NCBI RefSeq assembly: GCF_023703415.1
Contig: NZ_JAGMTU010000002.1
Span: forward strand, 372,001-436,000
Origin: Microbacterium sp. USTB-Y
GTDB lineage: Bacteria > Actinomycetota > Actinomycetes > Actinomycetales > Microbacteriaceae
DNA: 64,000 bases
Reading direction: 5' to 3'
The position numbers and the translations under genes were made by a program. Of this stretch, positions 41,848 to 51,346 are shown one piece after another. The first letter of the stretch is position 1. Each line of letters opens with the position of its first letter. The notes under the pieces are model-generated. The model saw only the letters and a list, made by a program, of their open reading frames with translations. It ran no database searches and was not told the origin of the DNA.

Positions 41848-42510
41848 TCAGTGCTCCTCGTGCCCGCTCCAGACGCCGCCCACATGTCCGATGTGCCGGC
41901 GCATCAGCTGCTCGGCGCCCTCGCCGTCACCCGCGACCAGGAGGTCGACGAGTTCGGCGTGCTCCCGCGCGGTGGACACGAGCGTGTCGGAGTCCGCCAG
42001 CTGGACGAGCCCGACCAGCCGCGTCTGCTGACGGAGCTCCCGGACGGTCTCGACCAGCTTCTGGTTGCCGGTCACGGCGAGGATCCGGAGGTGGAAAGCC
42101 GTGTCCGCCTCCAGGTACTCCTCGAACTGCCGGTCCTTCGCCGCGACGACGATCCGATCCGCCAGCGCGCGCAGCTCCGCCTCCAACGGCGCACCGACCG
42201 TTCCGGCGATCCGGCGCATGGGCGGCGCCTCCAGCAGCAGACGCACGTCGGTGAGCTGATTCAGCTCCTCCGGCGACACCTCCGTGACCTGGAAGCCGCG
42301 ATTGCGGATCGGGCGCAGGAAGCCGCGGCGGGCGAGATTGAGCATCGCCTCGCGCACCGGCGTCGCACTCACCCCGAAATCACCGGCGAGAGTGGGAACC
42401 GTGAGCACCTCCCCCGGCGGCGTCTCCCCCGACACGATCCGTGCGGCGATCATGCGCTCGACCTGCTCGCGCAGACTCTCGGCAGGCACCAGAATGGACC
42501 CGGCGCTCAT
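41848..42510 (-). CDS. GntR-family (FCD) transcriptional regulator
   Basis: From ATG 42510 the protein has 220 residues: a winged helix (LAGDFGVSATPVREAMLNLARRGFL) and an all-helical FCD effector domain with the metal-ligand pattern DTAFHLRIL and HAELVDLL and RRHIGHV. It sits at the head of the hydroxyproline locus and very probably binds the three sites with the GTRA-N4-TYAC element. An ATG at 42543 would add 11 residues but lacks a ribosome site. Confidence 0.88.
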   Translation of the reverse strand: MSAGSILVPAESLREQVERMIAARIVSGETPPGEVLTVPTLAGDFGVSATPVREAMLNLARRGFLRPIRNRGFQVTEVSPEELNQLTDVRLLLEAPPMRRIAGTVGAPLEAELRALADRIVVAAKDRQFEEYLEADTAFHLRILAVTGNQKLVETVRELRQQTRLVGLVQLADSDTLVSTAREHAELVDLLVAGDGEGAEQLMRRHIGHVGGVWSGHEEH

Positions 42511-42602
42511 GCCCTGAACCCGTCGCAAAACGTCATACGGCACATGCTAGCGCCGGGCGTGCGATCATTGGCCGACGATCTCCCCTCCCGAATCGAGGTC
42601 CC

Positions 42603-43742
42603 ATGCCGATCGAGTTCGCCTCCTCGCGGCGTTCCACCGTGGGCCTGGAGTGGGAGCTCATGCTCGCCGACCCGGCATCGGGTGATCTCGTGGGCCGCGC
42701 CCCCGAACTGCTGCAGGAGCTGGAGCAGGCGAGCGCGGACGAACGGCACACCGTCACCGGAGAACTGCTGACGAACACGATCGAGGTGACGAGCGGGGTC
42801 GGATCCAGCGTGTCCGCCGCGGTCGGCGACATCGCCGCCGCGATCGCCGCCGTCCGGGCCGCGACCGATCCGGCGGGCATCGAGCTGCTGTCCGCCGGGA
42901 GCCACCCGTTCGCGCAGTGGTACGACCAGCAGGTCACGGACAAGACGCGTTACCACTCGCTCATCGAGAAGACCCAGTGGTGGGGTCGCAACATGATGAT
43001 CTGGGGCATCCACGTGCACATCGGGGTGGAGAACCGCGCCAAGGTGCTGCCGATCATCGGCGCGCTCACCTCCTACCTCCCCCACCTCCAGGCCCTCGCC
43101 GCATCCAGCCCGTTCTGGGCCGGCGAGCGCACCGGCTACGCCTCGAACCGCGCGCTCGTGTTCCAGCAGCTCCCCACCGCGGGACTCCCCTGGCCGCTCC
43201 CCGACTGGGCCGCGTACGAGGCGTACCTCGACGACATGGCCCGCACCGGCGTGATGTCCGACGCGACCGAGGTGCGCTGGGACATCCGCCCCGCGCCGCG
43301 CTGGGGCACCATCGAGGTGCGCGCCTGCGACGGGATGTCCACGCTGCACGAGCTCGCGGCCGTGGCTGCGCTCACTCAGGTGCTGGTGGAGTCGTTCTCC
43401 CGCGATCTCGACGAAGGACGCGTCCTTCCCGTGCTAGCACCGTGGTTCCACCGCGAGAACAAGTGGCGCGCGGCGCGCTACGGTCTCGACGCCGAGGTGA
43501 TCATCGCCCCCGGCGGCGCACAGCGCTCGGTGCGCGCGCACCTCGCGGATGAACTCGACCGGCTCGCTCCCCTCGCGGCCGATCTGCAGTGCTCCGCGGA
43601 GTTCGCCGGCGTGGCGGACATCCTCGAGGGCGGCGCGAGCTACGAGCGACAGGTGGCTGTCGCCGATGCGACCGGTGGGGACCTGCACGAGGTGGTCGAT
43701 CACCTCATCCGCGAGTTCCGCTCCGGACCCGAGACTCTCTGA
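42603..43742 (+). CDS. YbdK-type carboxylate-amine ligase (GCS2 family)
   Basis: A 379-residue member of the glutamate-cysteine ligase 2 family: TVGLEWELMLADP, the ITSG-like EVTSGVG, GIHVHIGVE and RPAPRWGTIEVRACD. Family members join an amine to a carboxylate with ATP, sometimes making gamma-glutamylcysteine. Actinobacteria of this group usually lack glutathione, so the real substrate is unknown. ATG 42603 is 93 bp from the divergent GntR gene. Confidence 0.88.
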   Translation: MPIEFASSRRSTVGLEWELMLADPASGDLVGRAPELLQELEQASADERHTVTGELLTNTIEVTSGVGSSVSAAVGDIAAAIAAVRAATDPAGIELLSAGSHPFAQWYDQQVTDKTRYHSLIEKTQWWGRNMMIWGIHVHIGVENRAKVLPIIGALTSYLPHLQALAASSPFWAGERTGYASNRALVFQQLPTAGLPWPLPDWAAYEAYLDDMARTGVMSDATEVRWDIRPAPRWGTIEVRACDGMSTLHELAAVAALTQVLVESFSRDLDEGRVLPVLAPWFHRENKWRAARYGLDAEVIIAPGGAQRSVRAHLADELDRLAPLAADLQCSAEFAGVADILEGGASYERQVAVADATGGDLHEVVDHLIREFRSGPETL

Positions 43743-43763
43743 CCCCCGGCCCGCGGTGCCGCC

Positions 43764-44726
43764 TCACCCCTCCACGAGCTGCCGGGCGAGCCCCTCGTCC
43801 AGCACGACGTCGGTCACCAGCCGAGCACCGATCGCCGCGCGCAGCGACGGCAGCTTCTGAGAGCCGGCGACGACGCAGAAGCGCCGGGCGACGCGGCGCA
43901 GCCGGTCCAGTCCCGGGCCCGTCGCCCGGGCGTTCACGGCGATGTCCTTCCAGGTGCCGTCCGCACGGAAGAAGACGGTCGCGACATCGCCGATCGCCCG
44001 ATCCTCGCGCAGGCTCCGGTAGTCGTCCCGGCCGAGATAGCCGCCCACGTACACGCGGCTCGGCACCTCCGCACTCGGCGAGCCCACGCTGAACACCGCG
44101 AGATCCATCTTCGCCTGCAGGTCGAGCACGCGCAGCGTGCTGCGCTCGCGCCACATCGCCTCCCGCGTGCGCGGGTCGTCGAAGAACGCCGGCACGGGGA
44201 ACTGCTGCACCTGCGCTCCGAACGCCGAGCCGAAGCGCTGCAGGATCTCACTGGAGTACTCCACCCCACTGGTGAGCGTGTTGCCCGCGCCGTTGAGCTG
44301 CACGATCGTCGTGCCCCGCGTCTCCTTCTGTCCGAGCTCGCGGCTGACCGCGCTGATCGTGGAGCCCCACGCCAGGCCGACGACCATGTTCGAGTCGATG
44401 ACCTGGGTGAGCAGCCGCCCGGCGGTGAGCGCCACGCGCTCCAACCGCTCCACCTCGGTCACGCTCTCGGGCATCGGCACCACGTGCGCGGTCACCTGCA
44501 GCCGGTCGTGCAGCTGCTGCTCGAGCTCGCCGGCGTGCTCGAGCGGCGAGTTGATCCTGATGTCGACGAGTCCCACCTCGCGCGCGTAGCTCAGCAGGCG
44601 TGACACGGAGGAGCGCGATGTGCCGAGCTCCTCGGCGATCACGTCCATCGTCTTGTCCTGCAGGTAGTACAGGCGGGCGGCCGTGAGAGCCGCGACGGCC
44701 TTCGACTGGCGCTTCCGTTCAGACAT
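43764..44726 (-). CDS. SorC/DeoR-type sugar-binding regulator of the glycerol operon
   Basis: This 320-residue protein has an N-terminal helix-turn-helix (DVIAEELGTSRSSVSRLLSY) and a SorC effector domain (VVGLAWGSTISAVSREL, FFDDPRTREAMWRE, GSQKLPSLRAAI). It is divergent from glpD across a 105-bp region holding a TGCAC/GTGCA inverted repeat, so it probably controls glpDFK in response to a phosphorylated glycerol-pathway metabolite. Confidence 0.87.
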   Translation of the reverse strand: MSERKRQSKAVAALTAARLYYLQDKTMDVIAEELGTSRSSVSRLLSYAREVGLVDIRINSPLEHAGELEQQLHDRLQVTAHVVPMPESVTEVERLERVALTAGRLLTQVIDSNMVVGLAWGSTISAVSRELGQKETRGTTIVQLNGAGNTLTSGVEYSSEILQRFGSAFGAQVQQFPVPAFFDDPRTREAMWRERSTLRVLDLQAKMDLAVFSVGSPSAEVPSRVYVGGYLGRDDYRSLREDRAIGDVATVFFRADGTWKDIAVNARATGPGLDRLRRVARRFCVVAGSQKLPSLRAAIGARLVTDVVLDEGLARQLVEG

Positions 44727-44760
44727 TTCGGACCCTTTACATATCGATTCAGGCGATTCT

Positions 44761-44774
44761 TGCACATTCGTGCA
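44761..44774. promoter_or_regulatory. Operator between the SorC regulator and glpD
   Basis: TGCAC and GTGCA form a perfect inverted repeat around ATTC (44766-44769). A -35-like TTGACC follows at 44781-44786. The spot fits SorC binding upstream of glpD. Confidence 0.55.
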
Positions 44775-44831
44775 GCTTGCTTGACCATAAGGGCGGCTGG
44801 GGGAATGCTGTGAGAAATCGGGAAGGAGACG

Positions 44832-46544
44832 ATGATGACCGATCACATCCACAACGCCGCGGAACGCCCTGAGGTGACCGAGGTGCGCGAGGCAGGACGC
44901 ACCACGGTGCTGGTGATCGGCGGAGGGATCAACGGCATCTCCACCTTCCGCGATCTCGCCCTGCAGGGCGTCGACGTCGTCCTCGTCGAGCGCGGCGACT
45001 TCGCCTCCGGCGCGTCCTCGGCCTCCAGCCACATGATCCACGGCGGCATCCGCTACCTGGAGAACGGCGAGTTCCGCCTCGTCAAGGAGTCGGTGACGGA
45101 GCGCAACGGCCTGATCAGGATCGCGCCGCACTACGTCAAGCCACTCGAGACCACGATCCCGATCTACTCGACCTTCTCCGGGATCCTGTCCGCACCGCTG
45201 CGCTTCCTCACCCACAAGTCCGGCAAGCCGCAGGAGCGCGGGGCCTTCCTCATCAAGATGGGCCTGACCATCTACGACACGTTCTCGCGCGACGGCGGAA
45301 TGGTTCCGCGGCACAAGTTCCTCGGCCGCAAGAAGTCGCTCGCCGAGCTTCCCGCGATGGATCCGAAGATCAAGTACACGGCGACCTACTACGACGCCTC
45401 GATGCACGACCCCGAGCGACTGGCTCTGGACGTGCTGCAGGACGGCCGCGCCGCGCACCCCGGCGCACACGCGCTCAACTACGTCGAGGCGATCGGCCAC
45501 GACGGCGACGCCGTGCTCGTGCGCGATCGCGAGAGCGGCACGGAGTTCCCCATCGCCGCGGACGTCGTCGTCAACACCTCCGGCCCGTGGACGGACCTCA
45601 CGAACGAGGCCATGGGCGAGCTGACCCGCTTCATGGGCGGCACCAAGGGCTCGCACATCGTGCTGGACAACCCCGAACTGCTCGCCGCCACCCGCGGCCG
45701 TGAGATCTTCTTCGAGCATTCCGACGGTCGCATCGTGCTCATCTACCCGCTCAAGGGCAAGGTCATGGTCGGCACGACGGACATCGACGCCGACCCGCGC
45801 GAGGTGCCGCTGTGCACCGAGGAGGAGATCGACTACTTCTTCGACCTCGTGCACCACGTGTTCCCGAGCATCGACGTGAACCGGGACCAGATCGTGTACC
45901 GGTTCAGCGGGATCCGTCCCCTCCCCCGCCATGAGGACACGGCACCGGGGTTCGTCTCGCGCGACTACCGCGTCGAGGTGGACGACAGCCACGCCGTTCC
46001 CCACCTCAGCCTGGTGGGCGGCAAGTGGACGACGTTCCGCGCCCTCGGCGAGTCGCTCTCGGACAAGATCCTCGAGCTGCTGGGCCGCACCCGCGTCGTC
46101 TCGACGCTGGGACGGGCGATCGGCGGCGGCAAGGACTACCCGCAGAACGATGCCGCTCGTGCCGCCTGGATCTCGGCGCACCTCGCGGGCGCCGGAGAAC
46201 GCGCCGAGCTGCTGCTCAAGCGCTACGGCACCCGAGCCGCGGACGTGTGGCAGTACGTCGAGCAGGGTCCCGACGCGCCCCTCGCGGCCGGGCAGCTGTC
46301 CACCCGTGAGCTGGAGTGGATGGTGCAGAACGAGCTGATCGTGCGCCTCGAGGACGTCATCCTGCGCCGCACCAGCCTGGCCTTCACGGGCGACGTCACC
46401 GAGGAGATCCTCGAGGAGGTCGCCGAGGCCCTGGCTCCGCTGAAGGGCTGGGATCGCGCCAGGACCGCGCGCGAGATCGACCTGACCCGGGAGCTGCTCA
46501 ACACCCGGCACGGACTTTCCCTCACCGCCCGCACCCACGGGTAG
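44832..46544 (+). CDS. glpD: Aerobic glycerol-3-phosphate dehydrogenase
   Basis: A 570-residue FAD enzyme: VLVIGGGINGISTFRDLALQG, SSHMIHGGIRYLENGEFRLVKES and FSGIRPLPR are family hallmarks, with a C-terminal helical cap. It oxidises glycerol 3-phosphate to dihydroxyacetone phosphate at the membrane. AAGGAG precedes the ATG. It leads the glpD-glpF-glpK operon. Confidence 0.95.
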   Translation: MMTDHIHNAAERPEVTEVREAGRTTVLVIGGGINGISTFRDLALQGVDVVLVERGDFASGASSASSHMIHGGIRYLENGEFRLVKESVTERNGLIRIAPHYVKPLETTIPIYSTFSGILSAPLRFLTHKSGKPQERGAFLIKMGLTIYDTFSRDGGMVPRHKFLGRKKSLAELPAMDPKIKYTATYYDASMHDPERLALDVLQDGRAAHPGAHALNYVEAIGHDGDAVLVRDRESGTEFPIAADVVVNTSGPWTDLTNEAMGELTRFMGGTKGSHIVLDNPELLAATRGREIFFEHSDGRIVLIYPLKGKVMVGTTDIDADPREVPLCTEEEIDYFFDLVHHVFPSIDVNRDQIVYRFSGIRPLPRHEDTAPGFVSRDYRVEVDDSHAVPHLSLVGGKWTTFRALGESLSDKILELLGRTRVVSTLGRAIGGGKDYPQNDAARAAWISAHLAGAGERAELLLKRYGTRAADVWQYVEQGPDAPLAAGQLSTRELEWMVQNELIVRLEDVILRRTSLAFTGDVTEEILEEVAEALAPLKGWDRARTAREIDLTRELLNTRHGLSLTARTHG

Positions 46545-46630
46545 CGGGGTTCCACCGCCGCCCTCATCGGCGTCCATCTCGAACACCGCATCGGCAGAGG
46601 GGCCGATGTCTGCGAAAGGTCAATGGAGAC

Positions 46631-47386
46631 ATGACTGAACCGAATCTCGGACTGTACTTCCTGTCCGAACTGGTCGGAACGGCGATGCTGCTGCTGCTCG
46701 GCTGCGGCGTCGTCGCGAACGTCGCCCTCGCCAAGAACAAGGGCAACGGCGGCGGATTCCTCATGGTCAACTGGGGATGGGGCCTGGCGGTCTTCGCCGG
46801 TGTGCTCGTCTCGGCGTACTCGGGTGCCATCCTGAACCCGGCTGTCGGAATCGGCCTGCTGGTCGCCGGCAAGATCACCTTCACGATGTTCCTCGTCGCC
46901 ACCGGCGCGGAGCTGCTCGGCGCCATCATCGGCGCCGTCCTGTGCTGGCTCGCCTACAAGCAGCACTTCGACGACGAGCCCGACCCGGCCAACAAGCTCG
47001 GCGTCTTCTCGACCGGCCCGGCGATCCGCTCCTACGGCTGGAACCTCGTGACCGAGATCATCGGCACGTTCGTCCTCGTCTTCGTGATCTTCGCCTTCGC
47101 GGACTACGGCGACGTCAAGGTCGGCACGCCCGGAGGCCTCGGCCCGCTCACGGCGCTCCCGGTCGCCCTCCTCGTGGTCGCGATCGGCGCCTCCCTCGGT
47201 GGTCCGACCGGCTACGCGATCAACCCCGCCCGTGACCTCGGCCCGCGCATCGCGCACGCGATCCTGCCGATCAAGGGCAAGGGCTCGAGCGACTGGGCCT
47301 ACTCCTGGGTGCCCGTCGTGGGCCCGCTCATCGGCGGCGTCCTCGCCGCGCTCCTCGCACCGGTGCTGCTGCACCTCGTGAAGTAA
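46631..47386 (+). CDS. glpF: Glycerol uptake facilitator (aquaglyceroporin)
   Basis: A 251-residue MIP channel with both NPA motifs (ILNPAVGIG and INPARDLGPR) and six helices. The D after the second NPA-R is typical of glycerol-conducting members. It sits 86 bp after glpD and 29 bp before glpK. Confidence 0.95.
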   Translation: MTEPNLGLYFLSELVGTAMLLLLGCGVVANVALAKNKGNGGGFLMVNWGWGLAVFAGVLVSAYSGAILNPAVGIGLLVAGKITFTMFLVATGAELLGAIIGAVLCWLAYKQHFDDEPDPANKLGVFSTGPAIRSYGWNLVTEIIGTFVLVFVIFAFADYGDVKVGTPGGLGPLTALPVALLVVAIGASLGGPTGYAINPARDLGPRIAHAILPIKGKGSSDWAYSWVPVVGPLIGGVLAALLAPVLLHLVK

Positions 47387-47415
47387 CCCGACCCTGATTC
47401 AAAGGAGAACAGCAC

Positions 47416-48930
47416 ATGGCTGACTACGTCATCGCCATCGACCAGGGCACGACCTCGAGCCGCGCCATCATCTTCGACCGCAAGGGCAGCACCATCGCCA
47501 CCGGTCAGAAGGAGCACGAGCAGATCCTGCCGCAGGCCGGCTGGGTCGAGCACGACGCCTCGGAGATCTGGGCAAACGTCCAGGAGGTCATCGGTCTCGC
47601 CCTCACGCGCGCGCACCTGACCCGCCACGACATCGCCGCGGTCGGCATCACCAACCAGCGCGAGACCGCGGTGGTCTGGGACAAGACCACCGGCAAGCCG
47701 GTGTACAACGCCATCGTCTGGCAGGACACCCGCACGCAGCCGATCGTCGACCGCCTCGCGGCGGACGGCGGCGTCGAGCGGTTCAAGCCGATCGTCGGCC
47801 TGCCCCTGGCGACCTATTTCTCCGGCACCAAGATCGCGTGGATCCTGGAGAACGTCGAGGGAGCGCGCGAGAAGGCCGAGGCCGGAGACCTGCTCTTCGG
47901 CACGACCGACTGCTGGGTGCTGTGGAACCTCACCGGCGGCGTGAACGGCGGCGTGCACGCGACCGACGTCACCAACGCCTCGCGGACCATGTTCATGGAC
48001 CTCGAGACCCTGCAGTGGCGCGACGACATCCTCGAGGCGTTCGGCGTCCCGAAGTCGATGATGCCGTCGATCCGCTCCTCCTCCGAGGTGTACGGCGCGG
48101 CGGAGGACTCCTCGCTCCTGCGCGAGACCCCGATCGCGGGCATCCTCGGCGACCAGCAGGCGGCGACCTTCGGCCAGGCGGCGTTCAACTCCGGCGAGAG
48201 CAAGAACACCTACGGCACGGGCTGCTTCCTCATCTTCAACACGGGCGAGGAGATCGTCCATTCGAAGAACGGACTGCTCACCACCGTCGGCTACAAGCTC
48301 GGCGACGGCCCGACGCACTACGCGCTGGAGGGCTCGATCGCGGTCACCGGATCCCTGATCCAGTGGCTGCGCGACCAGCTCGGCATCATCGACTCCGCGC
48401 CTCAGGTCGAGGAGCTCGCCGACAAGGTCGAGGACAACGGCGGCGTGTACATCGTGCCCGCGTTCTCGGGTCTGTTCGCACCGTACTGGCGTCCGGACGC
48501 CCGTGGTGCGATCGTCGGCCTCACCCGCTACGCGAACAAGAACCACATCGCCCGCGCGGCGCTGGAGGCCGTGGCCTTCCAGACCCGCGACGTGCTCGAC
48601 GCGGTCAACGCCGACGCCGGCGTGGACCTGACCGAGCTCAAGGTCGATGGCGGCATGGTCGCGAACGACGCTCTCATGCAGTTCCAGGCGGATGTGCTGG
48701 GCGTGCCGGTCGTGCGCCCGGTGGTCGCGGAGACCACGGCTCTGGGCGCCGCCTACGCGGCCGGCCTCGCCGTCGGGTTCTGGACGGGTCTGGACGACCT
48801 GTCCGCGAACTGGCAGGAGGACCGTCGCTGGGAGCCGAGCATGGACGTCGCCGAGCGCGACCGCCAGCTGCGCCTGTGGCACAAGGCCGTCACCAAGTCG
48901 ATGGACTGGGTCGACGAAGACGTGAAGTGA
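47416..48930 (+). CDS. glpK: Glycerol kinase
   Basis: A 504-residue FGGY kinase: [23 protein letters not shown]-like [31 protein letters not shown] and [19 protein letters not shown]. It phosphorylates incoming glycerol, trapping it for GlpD. AAAGGAG precedes the ATG. A strong terminator follows. Confidence 0.96.
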   Translation: MADYVIAIDQGTTSSRAIIFDRKGSTIATGQKEHEQILPQAGWVEHDASEIWANVQEVIGLALTRAHLTRHDIAAVGITNQRETAVVWDKTTGKPVYNAIVWQDTRTQPIVDRLAADGGVERFKPIVGLPLATYFSGTKIAWILENVEGAREKAEAGDLLFGTTDCWVLWNLTGGVNGGVHATDVTNASRTMFMDLETLQWRDDILEAFGVPKSMMPSIRSSSEVYGAAEDSSLLRETPIAGILGDQQAATFGQAAFNSGESKNTYGTGCFLIFNTGEEIVHSKNGLLTTVGYKLGDGPTHYALEGSIAVTGSLIQWLRDQLGIIDSAPQVEELADKVEDNGGVYIVPAFSGLFAPYWRPDARGAIVGLTRYANKNHIARAALEAVAFQTRDVLDAVNADAGVDLTELKVDGGMVANDALMQFQADVLGVPVVRPVVAETTALGAAYAAGLAVGFWTGLDDLSANWQEDRRWEPSMDVAERDRQLRLWHKAVTKSMDWVDEDVK

Positions 48931-48940
48931 TCTGACACGA

Positions 48941-48986
48941 CGAAAAGGCGGGCCCGGAGGAGCGATCCTCCGGGCCCGCCTTTTCG
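48941..48986 (+). terminator. 21-bp perfect hairpin after glpK
   Basis: The arm at 48941-48961 pairs perfectly with 48966-48986 around GCGA, starting 10 nt after the glpK stop; the right arm ends in CGCCTTTTCG. This is a clear intrinsic terminator for the glp operon. Confidence 0.9.
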
Positions 48987-49054
48987 TCTCCGATGCGCGA
49001 GGCTTCTTCGTCTCCGATGCGCGAGGCTTCTTCGTCTCCGATGCGCGAGGCTTC
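48983..49054. repeat. Three tandem copies of a 24-bp unit
   Basis: Units at 48983-49006, 49007-49030 and 49031-49054 are identical, starting TTCGTCTCCGATGCG and ending AGGCTTC. The array begins in the terminator's right arm and ends 22 bp before the convergent ffh stop. It resembles a slippage-expanded minisatellite. Confidence 0.85.
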
Positions 49055-49076
49055 TCGCGATGCCCCGCGGCCGCGG

Positions 49077-50627
49077 TCAGTTCTTGCCGAAGAGCTTCTG
49101 GATCTCCGCCATGTCGGCTTCGGACGGGGCCTTCTGCCCGCCGAGACCGAAGCCGGTGCCGCTCGGCGCCTGGCTCGTGGCGAGCCCGGAGTTCTCCGCC
49201 GCACGCTTGGCGGGGTTGCCGGAGCGCGATCCGGCGCTCTTGCCCTTCTTGCCGCGCTTGGACGACGCGCCGGGGCGGCCCATGCCGGGCACCGATCCCA
49301 TGCCGGGGATGTTCGGGGTGCCGCCGCGGGCGACGGTCTTCATCATCTTCGCGGCCTGCTCGAACCGCTGCACGAGCTGATTCACGTCGGTCACCGTCAT
49401 GCCGGAACCGCGCGCGATGCGCAGGCGGCGGGAGCCGTTGAGCACCTTCGGGTTGCGCCGCTCCCCCGGGGTCATCGAGCGGATGATCGCCTCGGTGCGA
49501 TCGATCTCGCGCTCGTCGAAGTCCTCAAGCTGCTGCTTCATCTGGCCCATGCCCGGGAGCATCCCGAGCATCTTCTTCATCGAGCCCATCTTCTTCAGCT
49601 GCTGCATCTGCTCGAGGAAGTCCTCCAGCGTGAAGGTCTGGGTGGCGAGCTTCTCGGCGACCTTGAGGGCCTCGGCCTCGTCGAACGCATTCTGCGCCTG
49701 CTCGATGAGGGTGAGGATGTCGCCGAGGTCGAGGATCCGGCTCGCCATCCGGTCGGGGTGGAAGGGCTCGAGATCCTCGAGGCGCTCGCCCGTGGAGGCG
49801 AACATGATCGGGCGTCCGGTGATCGAGGCCACGGACAGCGCGGCGCCGCCTCGGGCGTCGCCGTCGAGCTTGGAGAGGACGACACCGGTGAAGTCGACGC
49901 CGTCCTGGAATGCCTTGGCCGTGTTCACCGCGTCCTGGCCGATCATCGCGTCGATGACGAACAGCACCTCGTCCGGGTCCACAGCACGGCGGATGTCCGC
50001 CGCCTGCTTCATGAGCTCGGCGTCGACGCCGAGCCGGCCCGCGGTGTCGATGATGACGATGTCGTGCTGCTGGCGGCGGGCGTGCTCGACGCCGTCCCGC
50101 GCCACGCGCACGGGGTCGCCGATGCCGTTGCCCGGCTCCGGCGCGAAGATGGTGGCCCCGGCCTGCTCCGCGACGACCGTCAGCTGGGTCACGGCGTTGG
50201 GGCGCTGCAGGTCGGCCGCGACGAGCAGCGGGGTGTGCCCCTCGCCCTGCAGCTGCTTGGCGAGCTTGCCGGCGAAGGTCGTCTTGCCGGATCCCTGAAG
50301 ACCGGCGAGCATGATGACCGTGGGCGGGTTCTTCGCGAACTCCAGTCGGCGCTGCTCGCCGCCGAGGATCGCGATGAGCTCCTCGTTGACGATCTGCACG
50401 ACCTGCTGCGCGGGGTTGAGCGCCTTGTTGACCTCGTCGCCGAGGGCGCGTTCGCGCACCTTCGCGGTGAAGTCCTTGACGACCGGCAGCGCCACGTCGG
50501 CGTCGAGCAGTGCGCGGCGGATCTCGCGGACGGTGCCGTCCACATCGGACGCGGACAGCTTGCCCTTCGTGCGCAGATTGCGGAAGGTCTCGGTGAGCCG
50601 ATCGGAGAGCGTGCCAAAAGTAGCCAT
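49077..50627 (-). CDS. ffh: Signal recognition particle protein
   Basis: A 516-residue SRP54: N domain, GTPase motifs GLQGSGKTTFAGKLA, DTAGRL, and SKLDGDARGGAAL, and a methionine-rich M domain (MQQLKKMGSMKKMLGMLPGMGQMK) that binds signal sequences and 4.5S RNA. It delivers ribosomes to FtsY at the membrane; ftsY is encoded 3 kb away. Confidence 0.96.
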   Translation of the reverse strand: MATFGTLSDRLTETFRNLRTKGKLSASDVDGTVREIRRALLDADVALPVVKDFTAKVRERALGDEVNKALNPAQQVVQIVNEELIAILGGEQRRLEFAKNPPTVIMLAGLQGSGKTTFAGKLAKQLQGEGHTPLLVAADLQRPNAVTQLTVVAEQAGATIFAPEPGNGIGDPVRVARDGVEHARRQQHDIVIIDTAGRLGVDAELMKQAADIRRAVDPDEVLFVIDAMIGQDAVNTAKAFQDGVDFTGVVLSKLDGDARGGAALSVASITGRPIMFASTGERLEDLEPFHPDRMASRILDLGDILTLIEQAQNAFDEAEALKVAEKLATQTFTLEDFLEQMQQLKKMGSMKKMLGMLPGMGQMKQQLEDFDEREIDRTEAIIRSMTPGERRNPKVLNGSRRLRIARGSGMTVTDVNQLVQRFEQAAKMMKTVARGGTPNIPGMGSVPGMGRPGASSKRGKKGKSAGSRSGNPAKRAAENSGLATSQAPSGTGFGLGGQKAPSEADMAEIQKLFGKN

Positions 50628-50673
50628 GGTGCTGCAATTCTACGCGAGCGGATCCGCCGCCCGCGCAGGGCGC

Positions 50674-51261
50674 TCAGCCCCAGTGCAGGTTGGTGATCCG
50701 CGGCAGGGCGTGCTGCAGTTGCGCGAGCGGCGAGCCGTGCCCCGCACCCCCCTCGGCCCACACCCGCAACGACGACAGGACGGCCACCGCGTAGGCGGCG
50801 CCCAGCACGTCGGCCCGGATCCGCTCGACGCCCGCATCCCGCGCAGCCGCGGACAGGGCTGCGGCGAGCCGGCCCTGACGCAGTGCCGACTCCCGCTGCA
50901 GCTCGTCGGCCAGCCCCATCGCCTGGACGTTGCCGAACGCGAGCGCGAGCGGATCCGGCTCCAGTCCTTCCAGGATCGCGGCGAGCACCGCGGCGATGGC
51001 CGCGGGACTCTCGCCGGCGCCGGGCTCGGCCAGCGCCGCCACGGCGCGGTCGATGCGCTCGTCCAGCCCCGACCAGAGCACGTCGCTCTTCGAGGAGAAG
51101 TAGTTGAAGAAGCTCGACCGGCTCACTCCGGCCCGCTGCGCGATACCCGCGATCGAGGTGCCCTCGTAACCGGACTCGAGGAACAGCTCGCAGGCCGCCT
51201 CGGCGATCGTCTCGCGCGAGGAGACCCGGGGACGGCCGACGCCGCGGGCGGGGATGCTCAC
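50674..51261 (-). CDS. TetR-family transcriptional regulator
   Basis: From GTG 51261 the protein has 195 residues: [43 protein letters not shown] is a TetR helix-turn-helix. The ligand domain is generic. It is divergent from lipB, with a palindrome of 8-bp arms between the two; it probably represses its own gene and possibly lipB-lipA. Confidence 0.87.
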   Translation of the reverse strand: MSIPARGVGRPRVSSRETIAEAACELFLESGYEGTSIAGIAQRAGVSRSSFFNYFSSKSDVLWSGLDERIDRAVAALAEPGAGESPAAIAAVLAAILEGLEPDPLALAFGNVQAMGLADELQRESALRQGRLAAALSAAARDAGVERIRADVLGAAYAVAVLSSLRVWAEGGAGHGSPLAQLQHALPRITNLHWG

Positions 51262-51305
51262 CCCGCCACCGTATCGCGCGACGCGCCCGCCGCCGTTCGG
51301 GGCTA

Positions 51306-51326
51306 TTGTTGAACTGCATTCAACAA
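51306..51326. promoter_or_regulatory. Palindrome between TetR gene and lipB
   Basis: TTGTTGAA (51306-51313) and TTCAACAA (51319-51326) are perfect inverted arms around CTGCA. The position, 20 nt before lipB and 44 nt before the TetR start, fits a TetR operator overlapping the promoter. Confidence 0.75.
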
Positions 51327-51346
51327 CTCGATCAGAAGGATCGGTC

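Noticed and set aside
43764-46586. A 940-codon leftward frame across the SorC gene and glpD
   Set aside because: Only the first-named 320 residues (43764-44726) look like protein; the rest is the mirror frame of glpD with no family match.
48983-49054. CRISPR array
   Set aside because: The three copies are directly tandem with no spacers.
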